Made by a program: the position numbers and the translations under genes
Source of the DNA: Novacetimonas pomaceti
Lineage (GTDB): Bacteria > Pseudomonadota > Alphaproteobacteria > Acetobacterales > Acetobacteraceae
Direction: 5' to 3'
Length of the DNA stretch: 64,000 bases
Assembly: GCF_003207955.1 (NCBI RefSeq)
Contig: NZ_NOXG01000007.1
Span: forward strand, 1-64,000
The notes under the pieces: generated by a model
The model's database searches: none
Told to the model about the DNA's origin: nothing
What the model saw: the letters and a program-made list of their open reading frames with translations, nothing else
Shown: positions 1 through 9,128 of the stretch, piece by piece
Numbering within the stretch: the stretch's first letter is position 1
Layout: each line of letters begins with the position of its first letter

Positions 1-1
1 G

Positions 2-72
2 CATCGGGTTTTCTTATAGCTTACGAAAATTTCTTTTGTGCAAAACAGACTTTTTCATAATCTAACCCGATG
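2..72. repeat. A+T-rich segment bounded by a 9-bp inverted repeat
   Basis: CATCGGGTT at 2-10 is matched by its exact reverse complement AACCCGATG at 64-72. The DNA between is A+T-rich, unlike the G+C-rich coding DNA that begins at about 89. It abuts the point where the porin reading frame is cut off. It could be the end of an insertion sequence lying mostly outside the window, a small MITE-like element, or a chance hairpin. No transposase is visible, so the assignment is tentative. Confidence 0.35.
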
Positions 73-88
73 TACAACCCTTCTGTGA

Positions 89-1393
89 GATTTCCGCGTC
101 GATTCCTCGTGGAAGTCGTTCCGCGCCGCGACGGAAAAGGAAGAAAGCCTGCATTTCGGCGGCATGATGGTCGGCTTCCCCGGCGGGCGCTTTACCATTT
201 CGTCCGATGACGGCGCCTATGCCGTGCAGATCGGCCTGGCGTTCCACGAGGATGTCGGCGGGTTCATGGGCATGTCCCCCCGCGCGGGCGAGACGAAGGG
301 CCTGTTCCCCGGACTGACGGAAAATGCGCGCCGGCTGCGTATTCCCATCTCCTTCCGCTACAAGAACTGGATCGCGAACATCACGCCCGATTTCGGGTCC
401 GGCAGCGCCGACGGCTCGGTCACGCTGTATGAGGCGAACCTGAATTACGCCGGCATCCACAACACGGTGCTGACCGCCGGTTACTTCCAGCCGCGCGTGA
501 CGGAAGAGGATTCCGAAAGCTCCAACGAATTCGAGATGATGGAACGTCCCGCCATCACCGACATCGTGCGCAACATCGCCGCAGGCGACGCCCGGTTCAG
601 CATCGGCGGCCTGCATTATGCCAAGCGCTGGTGGATCGCGGGATACCTGACGGGCCAGACCTATGGCAACCGTTCGTCCTCCACCAATCCCATCAGCGAC
701 AGCCAGACGGGCGCGACCTTCCGCGTCGCGGGACGGCCTTACGTGTCGCGTGACATCGACGTGCATGTCGGCCTGTCGGCCATCAGCGCGTTCAAGGTGA
801 ACGAAGGCGCGCAGGGCCGCGTCTATTCCCCCAGCGAGGCGCCGGAGGTCAACCTGACGACGACCAAGCTGCTGAGCGCCACGGTGGGTGATGCGGGCAC
901 TGTCTGGTCGGCCGGTCCCGAACTGGGCTTCCGGTGGAAGCGGCTGGTGCTGAAGGGCGAATATTACCACATCGGCGTGCAGCGCAAGGGCGGGGCCGAC
1001 ACCGGCAACATGCCCGCCACGAACTTCGAAGGGTATTACGGCGCGGCCAACTATACCCTGTTCGGCAAGGGACGCGCCTACAACATCAAGGAAGGCGCGT
1101 TCTCCGCCCCCGGCGTGGAACATCCCTTCGACCCGGTGCACGGATACTGGGGCGCGCTGGAACTGTCGGCCCGTTACAGCGTGGCGGACCTGAACAGCAA
1201 CCTTGGCACCGCCAGCGCGGTGCGTGGCGGGCAGCAGACGGTATGGTCGGCGGGACTGAACTGGTATCCCAACCGGCATTTCCGCTTCATGCTGGACTTC
1301 AACCACTTCATCGTCACCCGCAACAGCGAACTGTATAACCTGATGGGCCGCGACGGCAATTCGGTGGCGGGCCGCCTGCAGGCCGCGTTCTGA
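89..1393 (+). pseudogene. 5'-truncated phosphate-selective porin (OprO/OprP type)
   Basis: The protein is an outer-membrane beta-barrel of the phosphate-selective porin O/P family, seen in the alternating barrel strands and the terminal aromatic residue (QAAF). The frame is open from 89, just after an in-frame TGA at 86-88. The first ATG is at 164, already inside the conserved start of the barrel (GGMMVGFPGGRF). Family members normally carry a signal peptide and a short coiled coil before this point, and both are absent. The residues encoded from 89 to 163 still look like native linker, so the gene seems to have been cut rather than simply to start late. Without a signal peptide the product could not reach the outer membrane. 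The missing 5' part may lie beyond an inserted element to the left. The family assignment is good; pseudogene status is inference. Confidence 0.65.
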
Positions 1394-1473
1394 TCCCTGC
1401 GGCCACGCATGGCCTTTCCCATCCCGCGTCCGCCGCGATGGGGAAGGCCAGTCCGGTCATTCCTTGAAATTTC

Positions 1474-1557
1474 AAAAGTTTCCGGGGGCCGCCTTTTATC
1501 TGAAAAGGCGGCGTCCTTTCGAAGCTTTTTGCAAAAAGCTTCACCAAAAAACCTTTA
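1474..1557 (+). repeat. Double-hairpin intergenic repeat, copy A (terminator-like)
   Basis: Two stem-loops lie in series: GCCGCCTTTT/AAAAGGCGGC at 1489-1513 and GAAGCTTTTT/AAAAAGCTTC at 1521-1542, flanked by AAAAGTTT and ACCAAAAAACC arms. It lies between the convergent porin and AspH-like genes, oriented with the porin's 3' end. It belongs to the family found throughout the window. Confidence 0.8.
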
Positions 1558-1578
1558 TTTTCTGTCTTCAGCCAGTCC

Positions 1579-2343
1579 CTAGGCCGGGGCGTGGTGGCGG
1601 TCGGCCTGATGGTCGAGCTGGCGCTTGATATCCTGGACGAAGCGGGAATGCCTGACGCAGAACAGGAAGAAATTCTGGATCAGCCTCGCCACGCCCCGGC
1701 ACGGGCGCTGCACCTGGATCAGCAGGATATAGCGGTCCTCGCTGGTGTCGTTCCAGACCTCGTGATTGTACATGTCATCGAACATGAAGGAATTGCCGTT
1801 TTCCCACGAGATGACATGCAGCCTGTCGGGGCCTTCGATGTTGATGTGGCAGTTCGCGCGGTCCGTGGGGGCCTGCAGCGCAAGGTGATAGGTCAGCATC
1901 CCCTTGGTCATGCCGTAATGGCGCGGGATGTGGCACCCGGCCTCCAGCACGGAAAAGCACGCCGTCACCAGATTGGGAATCCGGTCCAGCAGCGACGCCG
2001 TAAAGGGCGCGCGGGCACAGTTTTCGGCCCGGCGGTATCCATACCCCTCCAGAAAGAAGGAACGCCACCGCCTGTCGGCCGCGATCCGGCCGTGATCGGG
2101 CGAAATTTCGCCAAGCGAGGGGATTTCCTGCGTGCGGATGCGCACCGCCTCGTCGCGGATATGTTCCCAGTTGCGTTCGAGGACATCGATCCACGGGAAA
2201 TAGTCTTTTTCGATAATGGCCTGATCTGGCAACAGCGAATGACGCATGATGAGCCGGTCGATCTTCGGGCGCAGATCCTTGCCGATCTGGAAGAGGGATT
2301 TGCGCACGAAAGGAACTTTCCACCCTCTATCACTCAGTTTCAT
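1579..2343 (-). CDS. Aspartyl/asparaginyl beta-hydroxylase family protein (AspH/LpxO-like)
   Basis: This 254-residue protein belongs to the AspH fold of Fe(II)/2-oxoglutarate dioxygenases, which includes lipid A hydroxylase LpxO. The core is visible: CHIPRHYGMTKGMLTYHLAL supplies the first iron-binding histidine region, and FDDMYNHEVWNDTSEDRYIL supplies the second histidine and the arginine expected to bind 2-oxoglutarate. A clear Shine-Dalgarno, AAGGAAAG, lies about 5 nt before the ATG. It is transcribed leftward alone. Substrate cannot be read from sequence. LpxO-like hydroxylation of a lipid acyl chain is one possibility and peptide hydroxylation another. Confidence 0.8.
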   Translation of the reverse strand: MKLSDRGWKVPFVRKSLFQIGKDLRPKIDRLIMRHSLLPDQAIIEKDYFPWIDVLERNWEHIRDEAVRIRTQEIPSLGEISPDHGRIAADRRWRSFFLEGYGYRRAENCARAPFTASLLDRIPNLVTACFSVLEAGCHIPRHYGMTKGMLTYHLALQAPTDRANCHINIEGPDRLHVISWENGNSFMFDDMYNHEVWNDTSEDRYILLIQVQRPCRGVARLIQNFFLFCVRHSRFVQDIKRQLDHQADRHHAPA

Positions 2344-2754
2344 GACTTTCCTTCAATGTTTCTGCGGACATGCCGTCGCGCTTCCGGATAATGCCCGGAC
2401 AGGCCGTGTCCGGGGGCATGGGACCCACCTGTCGCTGGATTGTGGCCATAACGCAGGAACATGCGAAATGGATGGTGGATACATAAGGTAATTTTCGGGC
2501 GGATGTGGGGCGCGGCACAGGATAAAGCAATATTAATTGCAGGTGCGGCATATCAGGATTGAACCTGATGCAGATGTTGAGGGGAATATCACGTCCTGTC
2601 GACGTGGATATTCCGTGCGTCCGGCGCACCATATTCATCGCGGGAGTTTTTTGTGAAGCGTTTTGCAAAAAGCTTCATCACGATGCCCTATTTTCCTAGG
2701 AAAAGGGCACCCTGAAACTTTCATGCCTTCTACCGGTTCCCCGGAATAGCGATG
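2344..2754. other. Intergenic region upstream of the AspH-like gene
   Basis: No coding sequence is convincing here. It should contain the promoter of the leftward AspH-like gene and holds repeat copy B near the 3' end of the HAD phosphatase gene. Confidence 0.5.
2644..2723 (-). repeat. Double-hairpin intergenic repeat, copy B (degenerate)
   Basis: AGCGTTTTGCAAAAAGCTTC is followed by a weakened GCCCTATTTTCC/GGAAAAGGGC stem and CCTGAAACTTT. It lies 31 nt past the stop of the leftward HAD gene and is oriented with it. It is more diverged than the other copies. Confidence 0.65.
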
Positions 2755-4047
2755 CTATGTCGCGCGCACGGGTCCCGACAACTGCGCCACGTCATGGCCC
2801 AGCGGGATGGTCTGTTCGGAGGGACGCCATTCGCCGGTATTGCCGTCGCGCCCCTGCAGGACGAAGCGCGGCTGGTCCGACGACATCTGCGCGACCGCCC
2901 GCGCCGCCAGAGTACCGATCGGTCCGGAGGAAAGCCGGTTGATGATGAGGCCCAGCCGCGTGTCGGGAAACGCCGTCAGCATGTCGTAATCGCCGCTGCT
3001 GTCGCCACAGACCAGCAGGGGGCCCCGGCCGTGCCGCCGCGCCAGCGCCTGGCGGATCGCCCGGACCTTGCCCGCGTGATAGGTCACGGGCCAGTGCGGC
3101 GCGGCCCCCAGGCCCAGCCGCCCATCGGGCCACTGCATGCGCACGCCAAGGACATTGGCGCGCGGCAGGTCATAGCCGTAATCGGGATCGGTGGCGAAGA
3201 CCGCCACCACCTCCTCCAGCGAGGCGGAGCAGACATACACCTCGATCCCCGCCGCGCGCAGCACCGACTGCAGGTCCGCGATTTCGGGTGACAGGCGCAG
3301 CCCCATCCGCACGGGGCGGGCGATGATGCCCGCGCGGCCGGGGCGCGTGGCCGGCGTTATCCATGTCTCGCGCCGGATGGCCTGTCCCAGGTGCCACGTA
3401 TTCGACGCCCGCGCCAGCGCGGCAAGGCCCGTCGCGTCATATCCCGCCAGCAGCCGGATGATCCAGCGGCACGCCACCTCCCCATCGCATGTCGCGCTGA
3501 TGGCGTCATAGGCGTACACCAGCTTGGAACGCAGGCTCAGCAGGGCCGGGTCGTCCGGCGCGGGCGTGCGCCCCCGTGTCGCCAGCGTGGCGTAATCCGC
3601 GCACAGGTCGGCATGCAGGTCGGCAAAGCGCACGTCGTGGCCATCGACGGTGCGAAAGGCGGAAAACGTGCGATGCGGCACGTCGCGCGCCGTCGCCTGC
3701 GCAAAGGTTTCGACCGGCATGGCGAACAGGAAACGGCTGGCGGTGTAATGCAGCAGCGTTTCCTCGCAATCGCCCGTGATGCAGGTATTGTCCCAGTCGA
3801 ACACGGCATAGGGCGGACGGGCCGGGTCATAGGCGGGGCTGGCGCTGCCGTGGGCGGCGATCAGGTTTTCCATCACCCGGCGCGTGCGCGGCGCCCATTT
3901 CAGCGGGGCGAGCCGCCCGCACCCTGCCGTGGCGGCGCGGGCGGACAGGGTCGGGGCCATGGTGGCCGCAATGCCCAGCCCCATGCCCAGTCCCATGCCA
4001 AATCGCATACCCAGCCCGAGGGCACCGCGGCGGCCAAGAAACGTCAT
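2755..4047 (-). CDS. HAD-superfamily phosphatase, phosphorylcholine phosphatase-like
   Basis: This 430-residue exported HAD phosphatase has catalytic aspartates in the VFDWDNT motif (D84, D86) and a downstream GDSSGDYDML acidic motif. The DWDNT form and size resemble Pseudomonas phosphorylcholine phosphatase (PchP). The N-terminus (RRGALGLG then a long hydrophobic stretch) is a signal, possibly Tat. Its ATG overlaps the stop of the phospholipase C gene (ATGA at 4044-4047), so the two are probably translationally coupled. The likely role is to remove phosphate from the phosphorylcholine released by that phospholipase. The exact substrate is inferred from the pairing and could be another phosphoester. 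Confidence 0.75.
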   Translation of the reverse strand: MTFLGRRGALGLGMRFGMGLGMGLGIAATMAPTLSARAATAGCGRLAPLKWAPRTRRVMENLIAAHGSASPAYDPARPPYAVFDWDNTCITGDCEETLLHYTASRFLFAMPVETFAQATARDVPHRTFSAFRTVDGHDVRFADLHADLCADYATLATRGRTPAPDDPALLSLRSKLVYAYDAISATCDGEVACRWIIRLLAGYDATGLAALARASNTWHLGQAIRRETWITPATRPGRAGIIARPVRMGLRLSPEIADLQSVLRAAGIEVYVCSASLEEVVAVFATDPDYGYDLPRANVLGVRMQWPDGRLGLGAAPHWPVTYHAGKVRAIRQALARRHGRGPLLVCGDSSGDYDMLTAFPDTRLGLIINRLSSGPIGTLAARAVAQMSSDQPRFVLQGRDGNTGEWRPSEQTIPLGHDVAQLSGPVRAT

Positions 4048-6104
4048 GCCTGTATCTGTCCCATATGTGGATCGGTCTGACTTGGTCTGCCATTTTCCAT
4101 GTGTCCGGCCAACCGCACGATGGCGTGCGCGTGGCGCAGATCGTGAAGGATCAGGTCATACCAGTGGTCATGCGCCGCCGCGGGCCATGTCGCCTCGACC
4201 GTGTTGCCCGGCGGCAGCACCAGCTCCCGCATGGTCCCGTCATACGCGTCCTCGACCCGCAGCCTGTGCGTTCCCGTCCCCTGATGGCGCAGCGACAGCA
4301 CGATCATGTCGCCCGCCGGGTCGTAACGCAGGGTCGCCTGTGGCAGGTCCGCGCCGTGGAACTGGCGGAAAAACCCGTTCGGCCCGTGCACCGTCATCGG
4401 CTTCGCGCCATGGGTGGCCACGCGCACCGCCATGGCGGTCCCCGCCGCCAGGGTGTAATGCCGCGCGCCGCCTGTATCGCGGATCCGCAGCACGACGCCC
4501 TGCGCCCCCGCATTCGCGATCCGCAGGCTGTCGGCGCCGACAAGGTCGGCCTGCATGTCATAGGGCAGGGCGCGGGCGGGGCGCTGGCCGCTTTCCTGCC
4601 GGGGCAGGGCCTGTCGGGCGGGAATGACGGGCTTGGGCAGCTGGCACGATTTGCGGGTGTCGGCCAGGTAGGTTTCGGTGCGCGGCAGTTGCGCGACCCA
4701 CCGGCGGTCGGCCTGCGCGAAGTCGAAGATGGAGGTCATGTCCCCGCACACGGCGCGTCGCCACGCGGTGATGTTGGGGGCCGCCACGCCAAAGCGCGCC
4801 TCAAGGAAGCGCAGGACGGAGGTATGGTCGAACACCTGCGAATTGACCCATCCGCCCTTGGTCCACGGGGACACCACGATCGCGGGCACGCGCGGGCCCA
4901 GCCCGACCGGAATGCCGTCGAAGGATTCGCCATCGGTCGGCACCGTGCCCGCGCCCTGCGTTGCGTCCAGCGCGGGGACGGGCGGGGGCACATGGTCGAA
5001 AAAGCCGTCATTTTCATCGTAATTGAGGATGAAGACGGTTTTTGCCCACACGTCGGGATGGCGCACGAACACGTCCATCAGCTGCGATATCAGGTATTCG
5101 CCATATCCCGGCGGCGCGTCGGGATGTTCCGACAGGGCGGCGGGCGGCACGATCCATGACACCTGCGGCAGCGTGCCGCGCGCGACATCACGTTCGAACG
5201 CGGAGATGAGGTAGCGTCCCTCCGACTCCTGCCGGTTTGCCGCGTTCGATCCCGCCACGATCATGCGCCCGCGACGGTACGCCCACGATTTGCGGTCGAT
5301 GTTGCGGAACCGCGCGAATGACGCCAGCGGGTTGTCGCCGAAATTGTCATATTCCTGATAGACCTTCCACGACACGCCCGCCGCCTGGAGGTTTTCGGGA
5401 TAGGTGGTCCAGTCAAAGGGCTGGAAATCCGCGCGGTCATGGGCCATGTCCGCCGACCAGTTGCCGTCATCGACATTGCGGATCGCCTGCGGGCCCGCGT
5501 TACCCACCGCCAGCCCGTTGGTCCCGGTGAACAGGAACAGGCGGTTGGGGTTGGTCGGCCCGAAGATGGAGGCGTGATAGGCGTCGCAGATCGTAAAGGC
5601 ATCGGCCAGTGCGTAATAGTACGGGATTTCCGCGCGGGTGAAATGCCCCATGGTCATGGGCGTCTTGTGTGGCACCCATGTGTTCCAGTCGTTCCATGCC
5701 GCCTGCGTGCCCTTCCAGCTGTGGTCGAGGCTTGCGATGCACGCGGCCGAGGTCTGGGCGGTGCTGAGCGCAAACGGCATGACGCGCCCGCCCCTGCCGT
5801 CGGGCTGTGAAAAGACGCTGTGGCCGTCGGGGCATGTTTCCGCGCGCGGGTCGCCATATCCGCGCACCCCCCGAAGGCAGCCGAAATAATGGTCGAACGA
5901 CCTGTTTTCCTGCATCAGGATGACGACATGTTCCACGTCGCGTATCGTGCCGGTGACCCGGTTGGGGGCCACCGCAAGGGCGCGTTGCAGGTTGTCCGGC
6001 AGGGCGGCGCCTGCTGCCGCCGCCGCGCCGAATTTCAGGAACTGCCGGCGGCTGGACGAATTGGGCATGGCGGTGTCATCCGTGGCTGTTGTGGTGCGCG
6101 ACAA
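4044..6104 (-). CDS. Phosphocholine-specific phospholipase C, Tat-exported
   Basis: The protein has 686 residues, the usual size of PlcH/PlcN-type enzymes that cleave phosphatidylcholine to diacylglycerol and phosphorylcholine. The twin-arginine signal SSRRQFLKFGAAAAAGAAL is near the N-terminus. The catalytic-domain hallmark ENRSFDHYFG follows at about residue 68, with further metal-site segments such as DENDGFFDHVPPP. The C-terminal 200 residues match the DUF756 repeats typical of the family. The first ATG gives 12 residues before MPNSSSRRQF, and that second Met (6068) may be the true start. It sits 2 bp after the TonB receptor stop, so it is part of a three-gene operon. Confidence 0.9.
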   Translation of the reverse strand: MSRTTTATDDTAMPNSSSRRQFLKFGAAAAAGAALPDNLQRALAVAPNRVTGTIRDVEHVVILMQENRSFDHYFGCLRGVRGYGDPRAETCPDGHSVFSQPDGRGGRVMPFALSTAQTSAACIASLDHSWKGTQAAWNDWNTWVPHKTPMTMGHFTRAEIPYYYALADAFTICDAYHASIFGPTNPNRLFLFTGTNGLAVGNAGPQAIRNVDDGNWSADMAHDRADFQPFDWTTYPENLQAAGVSWKVYQEYDNFGDNPLASFARFRNIDRKSWAYRRGRMIVAGSNAANRQESEGRYLISAFERDVARGTLPQVSWIVPPAALSEHPDAPPGYGEYLISQLMDVFVRHPDVWAKTVFILNYDENDGFFDHVPPPVPALDATQGAGTVPTDGESFDGIPVGLGPRVPAIVVSPWTKGGWVNSQVFDHTSVLRFLEARFGVAAPNITAWRRAVCGDMTSIFDFAQADRRWVAQLPRTETYLADTRKSCQLPKPVIPARQALPRQESGQRPARALPYDMQADLVGADSLRIANAGAQGVVLRIRDTGGARHYTLAAGTAMAVRVATHGAKPMTVHGPNGFFRQFHGADLPQATLRYDPAGDMIVLSLRHQGTGTHRLRVEDAYDGTMRELVLPPGNTVEATWPAAAHDHWYDLILHDLRHAHAIVRLAGHMENGRPSQTDPHMGQIQA

Positions 6105-6106
6105 TG

Positions 6107-8512
6107 TCAGAAATGTTTGCGCAGGGTAAAGAACACCATGCGCGGCGCGCCGGCCTGCAGGGTCTGGAACGTGCCCTTGGGGTCGGAAACCTCGAACCCG
6201 TTGCTGCCGACCGTCGCGACATAGCGCTTGTCAAACAGGTTGGTCACGTTGATCTGCGCATCCAGCCCATGCAGCGCCCAGTTGTGGCTGTGGAAACGGT
6301 AGCCGAGGTTGAGGTTGAAGATGTCGTTCGGCTTGACCCACTGGTCATTGGTATAGGTATAGGTGCGGCGTCCCTGGTACTGCATCTGGAAATTGCCCCA
6401 GATGGTGCCGTCGTCATAGCTGACCTGCACGTTGGCAAGGTTGCTGGGCATCGCCACCACCTGCTTGCCCTTCGTGCTGTAGGTCACGCCCCCGGTGGTC
6501 AGGTTGTCGTCATAGCGTGAGTCGTTGAACGAATAGGACGCATAGACCGACCAGTTGTCGGCAAAGCGGTAATTGAACGCAGCATCGATGCCGCGCGCGG
6601 TCACGCCCCCCACGTTGGTCAGGACGGAGGGATTGCCCTGGATGCCCACGCCCTGCGTGATCGACAGCAGCCGGTCCTCGAACTCCACGTAATAGCCGGT
6701 CAGGGAGGCCTGGATGCGCTTGTTGTGGAAGCGGTAGCCGATTTCCTCGCTATACGACATTTCGGGGTGGATCTTGTTGCGGATCGCGGCATATCCCGCG
6801 ACCGTGGTCGCGAACGGGCTGGTCGCGCCGGTGGAGGAGTTGTCGAACGCCGCCATGTTGCGCGAGAAGTCGGCAAAGATTTCGTTATTGTGGTTGATGC
6901 GGTAATTCGCCCCGATCTGCGGCAGGAACCCGTTGGCCGAGGTGATGGAGCCCGACGCGTAGGGGTTGGCTGTCGGCGTGCCCATGTAATTGCCCGACAG
7001 GGCCTGCGCGGTATTGTCCACCACCAGCGACTTGAACCCGTAATTGAGCTTCAGGCGTGGGGTGATCTGCCATGTGTCCTGGATATGGAACTGATAGGTC
7101 CGGGTGTTGAAATTGCCCTGCCACTGGGTTTCAAAGGCATCGTTGCCGAACCAGTGCACCGAACTGCCGGTATATTTGTCCATGCCGAGGGGATAGTAAC
7201 GGCGGGCCTGTTCGAAATCGTTGTTTTCAAACCAGAAGCCGCCTTCGATCGTGTGGTGGCCGATATTGTAGGACAGGCTGGCGATCAGGCCCTCGCGGTG
7301 GATGTCATATTCCGTGGTGCGCGTCGAAAGCGGCGATCCGCCCAGCGACGCCGGCGTGGGGGTATAGGGCGTGACCCATACGCCTTCGCCCGTGTTGGTA
7401 TGGCCGTAGAAGGTAAAGGCGCCCTTCAGCCGGCTGGTGATGTTGAAATCCAGCTTGCCATAGCCAAGGATGTCCTGACGCAGCCCGGCGGAGTTGTAAT
7501 AGGACTGGTCCTGGTTTTCGATGCCCGCGGGCATGGCGGTGCCGTTCTGGTACGCCGTGGCGATCCGCTGCGCCAGCCCGTAATTGCCGGTCACGTTATC
7601 GACGTTGTACCCCTTGGTATTGATCAGGTGCAGCGACAGGTCCTGGTAATCGTTTTCCGCGCGCTGGCTGTAATCGCCAAACAGCGTCAGTTTGACATGG
7701 CTGCCCAGTGGCTGGATGAACTTGGCGTTGGCCTGCTGCTGCTGCTGGATGCCGTCGCCCTTCCATTTGTTCGCGTCCTGATAGTCGTAGGAAAGGTACA
7801 GCCGCCCGCCGCCCTTCATCGTGCCGGTATTGACCCGGGCAAAGGTGCGCCATGTGCCATACGACCCGACGGTGCCCGCGACATCGACGCCGAACTGCTT
7901 CGTCGGGTCGATGGACGTGAACTCCAGCGCGCCGCCAAGGTCGTTCGACGCGGCGACACCCACCGCCCCGGCCCCCTGCGCCAGCGTCGCGGGACCGTTG
8001 TTTTCCGTCTGCAGCGCGCGCCCGATCGAAAGCCCGTTGTCATTGCCATAGGCAAGGTTGCCCAGCGGGACGCCATCCATGGTGAAGCCAAGGCGGCTCT
8101 GGTCGAAACCACGGATGATGATCTGCTGCGACCATTCATACGATCCCAGCGGGTCCGATGACGTGAACATCACCCCCGGAAGCTTCGACAGCGCCTTGAG
8201 CGGGCTGGTGCCCGGCGTGGTCTGCTGGATGTCGGTATGCGACAGCGTCTGCGTTTCACGCGCGGCGCCCGCGCCCAGCACGATGATCGATTCCGGCTGG
8301 GTCGCGCGCACCGAATCCGCCTGGTCCGCCGTTTTCCGGCCTGCTGTTTTCGTCGTAACAGGGCGCGTGGCGGCGGTCGCGGCCGGGGTGGCCGTTGCCT
8401 GCTTCGCATGCCGCGCGGGCGTCGGGGCGGACGTCGTATTCGCGCCATGTGCGGCATGGATGAGCGCGGAACTCATGCATGTTGTCAGAAGAAGAAATTT
8501 GCTCTTTTTCAT
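6107..8512 (-). CDS. TonB-dependent outer-membrane receptor
   Basis: This 801-residue receptor has a signal peptide (ends near AAHGA), an Ala/Thr-rich linker, a plug domain (SIIVLGAG then DIQQTTPGTSPLKALSKLPG and IIIRGFDQSR) and a 22-strand barrel ending in VFFTLRKHF, with the expected final Phe. A GAGGGA ribosome site lies about 9 nt before the ATG. It is the first gene of the operon with phospholipase C and the HAD phosphatase and follows Pho-box-like repeats. The ligand is unknown. The context suggests a phosphorus-containing compound rather than a siderophore, but this is inference. Confidence 0.88.
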   Translation of the reverse strand: MKKSKFLLLTTCMSSALIHAAHGANTTSAPTPARHAKQATATPAATAATRPVTTKTAGRKTADQADSVRATQPESIIVLGAGAARETQTLSHTDIQQTTPGTSPLKALSKLPGVMFTSSDPLGSYEWSQQIIIRGFDQSRLGFTMDGVPLGNLAYGNDNGLSIGRALQTENNGPATLAQGAGAVGVAASNDLGGALEFTSIDPTKQFGVDVAGTVGSYGTWRTFARVNTGTMKGGGRLYLSYDYQDANKWKGDGIQQQQQANAKFIQPLGSHVKLTLFGDYSQRAENDYQDLSLHLINTKGYNVDNVTGNYGLAQRIATAYQNGTAMPAGIENQDQSYYNSAGLRQDILGYGKLDFNITSRLKGAFTFYGHTNTGEGVWVTPYTPTPASLGGSPLSTRTTEYDIHREGLIASLSYNIGHHTIEGGFWFENNDFEQARRYYPLGMDKYTGSSVHWFGNDAFETQWQGNFNTRTYQFHIQDTWQITPRLKLNYGFKSLVVDNTAQALSGNYMGTPTANPYASGSITSANGFLPQIGANYRINHNNEIFADFSRNMAAFDNSSTGATSPFATTVAGYAAIRNKIHPEMSYSEEIGYRFHNKRIQASLTGYYVEFEDRLLSITQGVGIQGNPSVLTNVGGVTARGIDAAFNYRFADNWSVYASYSFNDSRYDDNLTTGGVTYSTKGKQVVAMPSNLANVQVSYDDGTIWGNFQMQYQGRRTYTYTNDQWVKPNDIFNLNLGYRFHSHNWALHGLDAQINVTNLFDKRYVATVGSNGFEVSDPKGTFQTLQAGAPRMVFFTLRKHF

Positions 8513-8569
8513 GCAGCGTGATCCCTCGTGAAGAGGCCCCGGTTGTTTCGATCGGTGATGACGCTGCGC

Positions 8570-8598
8570 ACCCTATGTTTCGGGTTTCAGGGTGTCTC
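8570..8598 (-). promoter_or_regulatory. Putative promoter of the TonB receptor-phospholipase operon
   Basis: On the minus strand GAGACA (8598-8593) is separated by 17 nt from TAGGGT (8575-8570). The -35 is poor, as expected for an activated promoter. It lies just downstream of the Pho-box-like units and about 58 nt before the ATG. Confidence 0.5.
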
Positions 8599-8609
8599 GT
8601 TATATTTTG

Positions 8610-8638
8610 ATGACACTCATGTTACATTATTATGACAC
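8610..8638 (-). promoter_or_regulatory. Three Pho-box-like direct repeats (putative PhoB site)
   Basis: Reading the minus strand, the 7-mers GTGTCAT (8638-8632), ATGTAAC (8627-8621) and GTGTCAT (8616-8610) are each separated by 4 nt, giving the 11-bp phase of Pho boxes (consensus unit CTGTCAT). They lie about 11 nt upstream of the putative -35. The genes downstream are a phospholipase C and a phosphatase, as expected for a Pho regulon operon. Confidence 0.7.
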
Positions 8639-9128
8639 CATGTCATCACATATATACTTTGCCGTTATTTGGTATTTTGCGAAACGGTGATGGCGGTTTT
8701 CAAAGTCAACCGTCCCCTGTTTCCACAGGGTGGCGTGTTTTCACGACACGGTCCGCCGCCAACGGGCGCCCAGTATTTCCCAACCCGTCAGGATGGCGGC
8801 GAAAAAGGGCGTTGCGTATTTACGCAACCCATCCCGGATTCCTGAAAATTACAGAATGACAATGAAAATACCCTGTCCCGTCGCGATGCCGGACAGCATG
8901 CATCCGCGCCCGTCATGTCGCGGCATGCGGGAAATGCGGGATGGACATGAAATGGAAAAGCGTTGATGGGATCAACGGATATTGGAAAACATCATCCCTG
9001 TTCCGCGCGATGTCCTTCGTGGTGGGACAGGACGGCGCATGCGATGTGTTGTTTCCGGGCCATAGGGCGGGTGAAAACCGCAGGCGCCCTGCATGGCATG
9101 CCTGTCGCGGCCCCCGTTCGGGCGGAAT

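Larger units (their letters stand above)
8513..9128. other. Intergenic region between TonB receptor and OprB porin
   Basis: About 600 bp without a convincing gene. The left part carries the Pho-type promoter described separately. The remainder, up to the stop of the leftward OprB gene, shows only short unsupported frames. Confidence 0.5.

Noticed and set aside
7734..7760. Run of CTG/CAG triplets looking like a microsatellite
   Set aside because: It encodes a short glutamine run in the barrel of the receptor and is too short to suggest instability.
6725..8161. A long rightward frame opposite the TonB receptor
   Set aside because: The leftward receptor has a signal peptide, plug and barrel. 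The other frame has none of these.
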